Assembly (NCBI GenBank): GCA_016198915.1
Contig: JACQHS010000049.1
Span: forward strand, 1-6,495
Source: Candidatus Omnitrophota bacterium
GTDB taxonomy: Bacteria; Omnitrophota; Gorgyraeia; Aquiviventales; Aquiviventaceae
Direction of reading: 5' to 3'
Length of the DNA: 6,495 bases
This document shows positions 1-6,495 of this stretch, piece after piece. A program made the position numbers and the translations under genes. The notes under the pieces are model-generated. The model was not told the DNA's origin, searched no databases, and saw only the letters and a program-made list of their open reading frames with translations. Positions within the stretch are counted from its first letter, which is position 1. Every line of letters begins with the position of its first letter.

Positions 1-829
1 AGACGATGTTGAGCGCCGCCACGACCACGATCAGCGTCAGGATGACGAACATGACGACCTTCTCCACCCGCAGGGCGCCGAAGAGCGCGGGGTTAAGCTC
101 CATCCAGGTCCGCACGGTGTACGCCGGAGCGACCTCGGCTTCGATGCGCGCCTTCACCGCTGATGCATCCTCCAGCCGGTTGAGCTTCACGCCCAGGCCG
201 CTGACGACGCCTTCCAGATGGTAGAGCGCTTGGGCCCTGGGAATCGTGAGGCCCATGAGGTTAGCGTCGTATTCGTACATTCCTGAATGGAAGATCCCGC
301 TGATCGTCACCTCGGACGTTTTCCCATCGGCCGGGCTGATAAGTTTCAGCTGATCGCCTCGGCGCGCCCCGAGATAGGCGCTCAGCTCGGTGCCGATGAC
401 CGCTTCGTCATCGGACTGCGGCAGCGTGCCGATGACCAGAAAGTCGTTCAAGCGGCTGATCCGCGCATCGCGCTGTGGATCGATGCCGCGGACGACCACG
501 CCGAAGGCTTGATTGGGCAACCGCAGGATCGCCTGCCCGGTCACGAAAGGACTGACTCCCACAATATGCTCCATCGCGGACAACTGCCGCATGAGCTCAT
601 TCGCATCGCGCACCCCCTCCGGCGCATCCACAACGAGATGGGCGTTGATGCTGACGAGCTTGTCTGTGATGTCGTGGTCAAAGCCGCTCATGACCGCTAG
701 CACCGTGATGAGCGCCGCAACCCCCAGCGCCACGCCGCCAATCGAGAGTGCTGCAATGATCGAGATGAACCGTTCCCGCCGCTTGGCGAAGAGGTAGCGC
801 AGCCCCAGCCAGAATTCGTATCGCATCAT
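1..829 (-). CDS. lolC: LolC/LolE-family lipoprotein-releasing ABC transporter permease, 3'-truncated by the window edge
   Basis: The LolCDE complex extracts mature lipoproteins from the inner membrane and hands them to LolA for delivery to the outer membrane. From the ATG at 829 the frame is open for 276 residues to the window edge; full-length relatives are about 400 residues, so roughly a third is missing. The N-terminus MMRYEFWLGLRYLFAKRRER is followed by membrane segment 1 (about 21-47) with SIGGVALGVAALITVLAVMSGF, the hallmark of this family. A periplasmic domain runs from about 50 to 255. Membrane segment 2 starts at about 256 (VVMFVILTLIVVVAALNIV) and is cut by the edge, where the FtsX-type permease domain would continue. 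LolC and LolE cannot be separated on this part. A second ATG follows immediately at 826. No ribosome site is visible because the heptamer array reaches to 1 nt before the start. The ATPase gene lolD would be expected just beyond the window. Confidence 0.94.
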   Translation of the reverse strand, partial: MMRYEFWLGLRYLFAKRRERFISIIAALSIGGVALGVAALITVLAVMSGFDHDITDKLVSINAHLVVDAPEGVRDANELMRQLSAMEHIVGVSPFVTGQAILRLPNQAFGVVVRGIDPQRDARISRLNDFLVIGTLPQSDDEAVIGTELSAYLGARRGDQLKLISPADGKTSEVTISGIFHSGMYEYDANLMGLTIPRAQALYHLEGVVSGLGVKLNRLEDASAVKARIEAEVAPAYTVRTWMELNPALFGALRVEKVVMFVILTLIVVVAALNIV

Positions 830-830
830 G

Positions 831-926
831 TCAGTGGTCGGTGGTTAGTGGTCGGTGGTCGGTGAAGTGAAAAAGTGCGCCCCACCCGCAGTTCACTGAA
901 CACTGACCACTATTCACTGACCACTT
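831..926. repeat. Inverted 5+5 unit heptanucleotide array filling the lysS-lolC gap
   Basis: Plus-strand 831-865 is five 7-bp units of the TCAGTGG/TCGGTGG type and 892-926 is five units of the TTCACTG/ACCACTA type. Positions 833-866 pair with 892-925 at about 28 of 34 positions across a 25-nt loop. The lysS stop codon TGA (916-914) and its last three sense codons lie within the second arm. The first arm ends 1 nt before the lolC ATG. In the mRNA this could form a long hairpin. No U tract follows it, so it is not a classical intrinsic terminator. This is a third heptamer family, distinct from those in secA/lysS and lnt. Confidence 0.88.
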
Positions 927-2407
927 GCCTCCGGCTTCAACAACGGAAATAAGATGACATCCTTAATTGACGGCTGGTCGAGGAGAAGCATCGCCAGGCG
1001 GTCCACGCCGACGCCAAGGCCCCCCGCGGGAGGCATGCCGTATTCCAAGGCCTCGATGAAACTTTCGTCAATCATCTTGGTTCGGGGCTCGGGGCTCGGG
1101 GATCGGGGCTTCCGCTTTTGCCCAGAACCCTCAGCCCCCAGCCCTGAACCCGCTTCCAATTGCGCTTCAAACCGTCGTCTTTGCTCAATGGGATCATTCA
1201 ACTCAGAATACGCGTTGGCGACTTCCATGCCGCCGATGAAGAGCTCAAAGCGCTCGGTGATCAGCGGATCATCCGGCGTGCTCTTGGCCAACGGCGAGAG
1301 CTCGGTCCAGTAGTCCACGACGTACAGCGGCTTGGCTTTCGTTTTCGGCTCGAACAGCTGCTCCACGAGGCGCACGAGCTGCGACCGGGTCAGCCCCTTG
1401 ACCTTCATCCCCTTGCGCTGGAGCGCCGCCTGGATCTCGTCCAGCGAGGCCTGGGGTTTGAGCCCGATCTCTTCCATCGCCTTTGCAAAAGAGACGCGTT
1501 CCCACGGCGGCGTCAGATCGATGCGCTGGCCGCGGAACTCGAACTGAAGCGACCCGATCAAGGTCTTGGCCGCGTCGCAGATCAGCTCCTCGACGAGCCG
1601 CATCATCGTCTCGTAGTTACCGTAGGCCTGGTAGGCCTCCAGCATCGTGAATTCCGGGTTATGCTGGGCCGAGAGCCCCTCATTGCGGAACGAACGGTTC
1701 AGCTCATACACGCGCTCCAGCCCTCCGACGAGCAATTGCTTCAGGTGCAGTTCCGGGGCGAGCCGCAGGTAGAGGTCGGCATCGAGCGCGTTGTGATGCG
1801 TCAGAAACGGCTCGCCGGCCGCCCCGCCGGGGATCGCGTGCATCATCGGCGTTTCCACTTCGAGAAACCCGTGGCGCTCCAGCGTTGCGCGCAGGCTGGA
1901 CAATAGCTTGCTCCGCCAAACGAAGACCTGGCGGACCGGCTCATTGGCGATGAGGTCGAGATACCGCTGGCGGTAGCGGACCTCCACATCCTTGAGCCCG
2001 TGCCACTTCTCCGGCAGCGGCCGCAGGGCTTTGGCCAGCAGCGTGAGCTGGTCTGCCTGGACCGTCACCTCGCCGGTCTTCGTCTTGAACAGCGTGCCCG
2101 AAACCCCGAGGATGTCGCCAAGGTCAAAGCTGTCAAAGAGCTGGTAGCTTGCGTCTCCGACCCGTTCCTGTTTCACGCAGATCTGGATCTTGCCGCTGTA
2201 GTCCCGCAGGTCGGCGAAGGTCAGCCCGCCGTGGCCGCGCTTGGCGCTCAAGCGGCCGGCGGTTGAGACCGAGCGGCCCTCGGCGTAGCCGGCCACAAGC
2301 GATTGGATCGGCCCATCCTTGGGAAACGGCCCGCCGTACGGCGCCAGGCGACGGCCTCGCAGCGTCTCCAATTTCTCACGGCGGGTGTGGACCTGCTCGT
2401 CCTTCAT
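914..2407 (-). CDS. lysS: Lysyl-tRNA synthetase, class II
   Basis: This cytoplasmic enzyme charges tRNA-Lys with lysine using ATP. Numbering here counts from the TTG at 2410, one codon upstream of the preferred ATG at 2407; the preferred product is 497 residues, normal for the family. The OB-fold anticodon-binding domain spans about 50-130 (VSTAGRLSAKRGHGGLTFADLRD). Class II motif 1 lies near 160-195, motif 2 at 238-258 (NRSFRNEGLSAQHNPEF), and motif 3 at 455-475 (EYGMPPAGGLGVGVDR). LSPLAK and ELNDP, typical of class II LysRS, are also present. Residues about 421-445 are a heptamer-repeat-encoded insert (SGLGAEGSGQ followed by a Pro/Ser/Arg-rich run) in the loop where E. coli has a short acidic turn. 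The final codons, Ser-Gly-Gln-stop, come from the downstream repeat array. Its own promoter lies within lnt. Neither start has a visible ribosome site. Confidence 0.98.
   Translation of the reverse strand: MKDEQVHTRREKLETLRGRRLAPYGGPFPKDGPIQSLVAGYAEGRSVSTAGRLSAKRGHGGLTFADLRDYSGKIQICVKQERVGDASYQLFDSFDLGDILGVSGTLFKTKTGEVTVQADQLTLLAKALRPLPEKWHGLKDVEVRYRQRYLDLIANEPVRQVFVWRSKLLSSLRATLERHGFLEVETPMMHAIPGGAAGEPFLTHHNALDADLYLRLAPELHLKQLLVGGLERVYELNRSFRNEGLSAQHNPEFTMLEAYQAYGNYETMMRLVEELICDAAKTLIGSLQFEFRGQRIDLTPPWERVSFAKAMEEIGLKPQASLDEIQAALQRKGMKVKGLTRSQLVRLVEQLFEPKTKAKPLYVVDYWTELSPLAKSTPDDPLITERFELFIGGMEVANAYSELNDPIEQRRRFEAQLEAGSGLGAEGSGQKRKPRSPSPEPRTKMIDESFIEALEYGMPPAGGLGVGVDRLAMLLLDQPSIKDVILFPLLKPEASGQ
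1079..1150. repeat. Inverted heptanucleotide-repeat array inside lysS
   Basis: Plus-strand 1079-1109 is made of 7-bp units of the GGCTCGG type, and 1120-1150 of units of the CAGCCCC/GAACCCT type. The arms pair at about 25 of 31 positions around a roughly 10-nt loop. The left arm contains four GGGG runs with exactly 3-nt spacers (1084-1108), a strong quadruplex motif on the strand opposite the mRNA. The array is read in frame and gives a 20-25 residue insert between the ELNDP region and the KMIDESF strand before motif 3. It is the same repeat family as the arrays in secA and at 2865-2901. Confidence 0.87.
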
Positions 2408-2420
2408 CAAATAAAATAGT

Positions 2421-3986
2421 TTAAACTTGTATTATACGGTGGCCTTTAAGAGGTGTCAACGACCATAACCCTTTGTTCGACAATAAGTTCCATATGAGAG
2501 TCAGGAGAAGGCACAGGCCGGCGAACCAATCCCCCCAGCGACGATAAACACTATCCCCTGGCCCCAGCGGAAGATCGCACGTGTGCGTTCCATCAACGAA
2601 GAGTTCCGCCCCTTGAGCATCGCGGACGCTGCCGATCCGACGGCCTGACGCATCGATGCAGCCGGACCAGCCGGTGTTGGCCGCGCGGGCCACCGGGACG
2701 CGCAGCTCGATGGCGCGGAAGGTGGACGCTTGCGCATGCTGGTAGGCGGCGGCGGTCGGGCCGAACCACGCGTCGTTAGTGATGACCAGCAGCAGCTGGG
2801 CCCCGCGCTGGACGAAGCGCCGTGCCAGCTCTGGGAAGATGTCTTCGAAGCAAATTAATACACTAAACCCAAGCCCCGAACCCTGAACCCCGAACCCCGA
2901 ACGGAGACGGAAGACGGTGTACTTATCGCCGGGTGAAAAATCGCCAATCGGGGGCAAAAGACGTCGCAACCACGGCAGGTAGCGGTCGCCGGGAACAAAC
3001 TCGCCGAATGGCACCAGGTGGAGCTTGTCATACCGCTGCTGCAGCGTCCCTTCGGGATCTACGAGCATCGCGCTGTTGCGCAGCGTGACGCGCGTCCGAT
3101 CAATCGTGGGAATCGGCGCCCCAACGAGCAGCGGCCGCGCAACACGGCGGGCGAACGCAATCATCTGCTGGGTCAGCTCCTCATCGATGCTCAGCGACCC
3201 TGGCACCGAGGTCTCGGGCCACACGATGAGCGATGGATTCGTTGAGGCGGCGGTCTGCGTCAGAGCCGCATAGCGCGCCAGGATGCCTTCGCGGTACGCC
3301 GCATCCCACTTCTCTTCCTGCGGGACATTGCCCTGCACGACCGCCACGCGGACGGCCCGGCCGCCTAACAGTTGAGGGAGACGCCAGGCCCCGTACCCCG
3401 CCGCGAGCAGTACACACCCAACTGCGATCACCGTGTGCCGCACAGCGCTCGCCGTAGGATTGCCTTTCACTAGCAACCCGGCGATCGCGATGTTCACCAG
3501 GACGATCAGGTGGGAGACACCCCAGGCGCCAGTGACGTCGGCCATCTGAATGAGCGCGGACCACGGCGTCTGTGAATAGGCCAAGAGGTTCCACCCTAGG
3601 CCGGAGAGCAGATGGCTGCGGAGGAACTCGAGCGAGACCCACGTGGCCGGAATGACCACCAGTTCCTGCATCCTGGATTCTGCATCCTGGATCCTGGAAG
3701 CCAGCCGGCCGAAAAGGGCGAAATAGAGGGCAAGGTACGCGCAGAGGACGAGCCATCCGACAAGCGTGACGTGGATGAGCCACCACATCGACGCCAGAAA
3801 GAAGAGCAACCCAATCAGGAACGACCACTGGAACGCTGCGCGCGGCGTGCAGTCTCGCAGGAGCACCAACCACGGCACCAGCGCGACCCACGCGCACCAG
3901 GACTGGTTGAAATTTGGAAACGAGAGGACGAGGAGGACCGCGCTCAGAAGTGCAAGAACCGGGGGGCGGACATTCCCGCGGGACAT
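2421..3986 (-). CDS. lnt: Apolipoprotein N-acyltransferase
   Basis: Lnt transfers an acyl chain from phospholipid to the N-terminal cysteine of diacylated apolipoprotein in the inner membrane, the last step of lipoprotein maturation. The 521-residue length is normal for the family. Residues 1-205 contain several hydrophobic membrane segments. Residues 213-475 form the periplasmic nitrilase-fold domain with the expected triad: Glu258 in WPETS, Lys321 in YDKLHLVPFGE and Cys379 in ICFED. VITNDAWFG (401-409) is also typical. A final hydrophobic helix lies at about 486-503. The ATG at 3986 is 12 nt after the secA stop, with only a weak GGGA upstream as a possible ribosome site. Two heptamer repeats are read in frame, at residues 97-107 (SRIQDAESRMQ) and 362-374 (SGFGVQGSG region). 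The second lies just before the catalytic Cys strand. The last dozen or so codons also contain the lysS promoter. Confidence 0.97.
   Translation of the reverse strand: MSRGNVRPPVLALLSAVLLVLSFPNFNQSWCAWVALVPWLVLLRDCTPRAAFQWSFLIGLLFFLASMWWLIHVTLVGWLVLCAYLALYFALFGRLASRIQDAESRMQELVVIPATWVSLEFLRSHLLSGLGWNLLAYSQTPWSALIQMADVTGAWGVSHLIVLVNIAIAGLLVKGNPTASAVRHTVIAVGCVLLAAGYGAWRLPQLLGGRAVRVAVVQGNVPQEEKWDAAYREGILARYAALTQTAASTNPSLIVWPETSVPGSLSIDEELTQQMIAFARRVARPLLVGAPIPTIDRTRVTLRNSAMLVDPEGTLQQRYDKLHLVPFGEFVPGDRYLPWLRRLLPPIGDFSPGDKYTVFRLRSGFGVQGSGLGFSVLICFEDIFPELARRFVQRGAQLLLVITNDAWFGPTAAAYQHAQASTFRAIELRVPVARAANTGWSGCIDASGRRIGSVRDAQGAELFVDGTHTCDLPLGPGDSVYRRWGDWFAGLCLLLTLIWNLLSNKGLWSLTPLKGHRIIQV
2431..2459 (-). 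promoter_or_regulatory. Consensus sigma70-type promoter for lysS, inside the 3' end of lnt
   Basis: Read on the minus strand, TTGACA (2459-2454) is followed by a 17-bp spacer and TATAAT (2436-2431), an exact match to the housekeeping sigma consensus with optimal spacing. It falls within the last codons of lnt (LTPLKGHRIIQV). The predicted start is near 2424, leaving a leader of only about 17 nt before the lysS ATG at 2407, with no Shine-Dalgarno sequence. The 2405-2436 stretch is sharply AT-rich compared with its surroundings. A perfect 10-bp palindrome, AGTTTAAACT (2418-2427), overlaps the predicted start point. It could be an operator, but that is unsupported. Confidence 0.85.
2865..2901. 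repeat. Heptanucleotide tandem repeat (AACCCCG type) within the lnt catalytic domain
   Basis: From 2865 to 2899 the plus strand reads as five 7-bp units: AAACCCA, AGCCCCG, AACCCTG, AACCCCG and AACCCCG. On the coding strand this is G-rich and translated as SGFGVQGSGLG. It separates the strand TVFRL from FSVLICFED, where related Lnt proteins have a short turn. Only one arm is present, unlike the inverted arrays in secA and lysS. The coding strand, and therefore the mRNA, carries five runs of three or four G separated by 3-4 nt. Confidence 0.85.
3664..3698. repeat. Five-unit heptanucleotide tandem repeat (TCCTGGA type) within lnt
   Basis: Plus-strand positions 3664-3698 are five consecutive 7-bp units: TCCTGCA, TCCTGGA, TTCTGCA, TCCTGGA and TCCTGGA. 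The array ends abruptly on both sides. On the coding strand it is read in frame as part of SRIQDAESRMQE, in a polar stretch between membrane segments of Lnt. The unit differs from the GGGTTCA-type arrays elsewhere in the window, so this is a second heptamer family. No inverted partner arm is seen nearby. Confidence 0.82.
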
Positions 3987-3998
3987 TTCTACGTCCCG

Positions 3999-6495
<2,497 letters not shown>

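Noticed and set aside
831..926. Intrinsic terminator after lysS
   Set aside because: The inverted arms could form a hairpin, but no U tract follows in the transcription direction and lolC starts immediately after, so it is described as a repeat and not as a terminator.
831..926. CRISPR array
   Set aside because: The units are 7 bp with no spacers between them, unlike CRISPR repeats of about 23-40 bp separated by unique spacers.
1160..1906. A 248-codon open frame on the plus strand, antisense to lysS
   Set aside because: It is a shadow of lysS: low-complexity Arg/Leu/Gln-rich translation, no family signature, and fully inside a strongly conserved gene.
2408..2410. TTG start for lysS one codon upstream of the ATG
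   Set aside because: Possible, since neither start has a ribosome site, but the adjacent ATG at 2407 is the simpler choice.

Overview
This window is an almost fully coding stretch of a GC-rich bacterial chromosome. All four genes lie on the minus strand, so transcription runs from high to low coordinates. In that order they are secA (6495-3999, 5' end beyond the window), lnt (3986-2421), lysS (2407-914) and a LolC/LolE-family lipoprotein-release permease (829-1, 3' end beyond the window). Lnt and a Lol permease indicate a diderm, Gram-negative-type cell that makes triacylated lipoproteins. The phylum cannot be fixed from the sequence. A deep-branching diderm lineage of the kind known mainly from environmental genomes is a plausible guess, nothing more.

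Layout: secA and lnt are 12 nt apart and look co-transcribed. lnt and lysS are only 13 nt apart, but a consensus sigma70-type promoter (TTGACA, 17-bp spacer, TATAAT) lies inside the last codons of lnt and points at lysS, so lysS can be transcribed independently. lysS and lolC are 84 nt apart. That gap is filled by a large inverted array of 7-bp repeats, which also supplies the lysS stop codon and sits directly against the lolC start.

Functionally, three of the four genes act in sequence on lipoproteins: SecA drives export through SecYEG, Lnt adds the third acyl chain in the inner membrane, and the LolC-type permease extracts the mature lipoprotein for transport to the outer membrane. lysS is a housekeeping translation gene between them.

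The most unusual feature is a set of heptanucleotide tandem repeats scattered through this otherwise conserved region. Five loci are visible: in the secA C-terminal linker, twice within lnt, in a loop of lysS, and in the lysS-lolC gap. Three loci (secA, lysS and intergenic) are inverted repeats of heptamer arrays able to form long hairpins. The three coding loci of the G-rich family insert nearly the same peptide (SGxGxxGSG) into three unrelated proteins. Because 7 is not a multiple of 3, a heptamer array encodes the same cyclic peptide in every frame of a strand, which may explain how it is tolerated inside essential genes. There is no CRISPR array, tRNA, rRNA or recognisable transposase.
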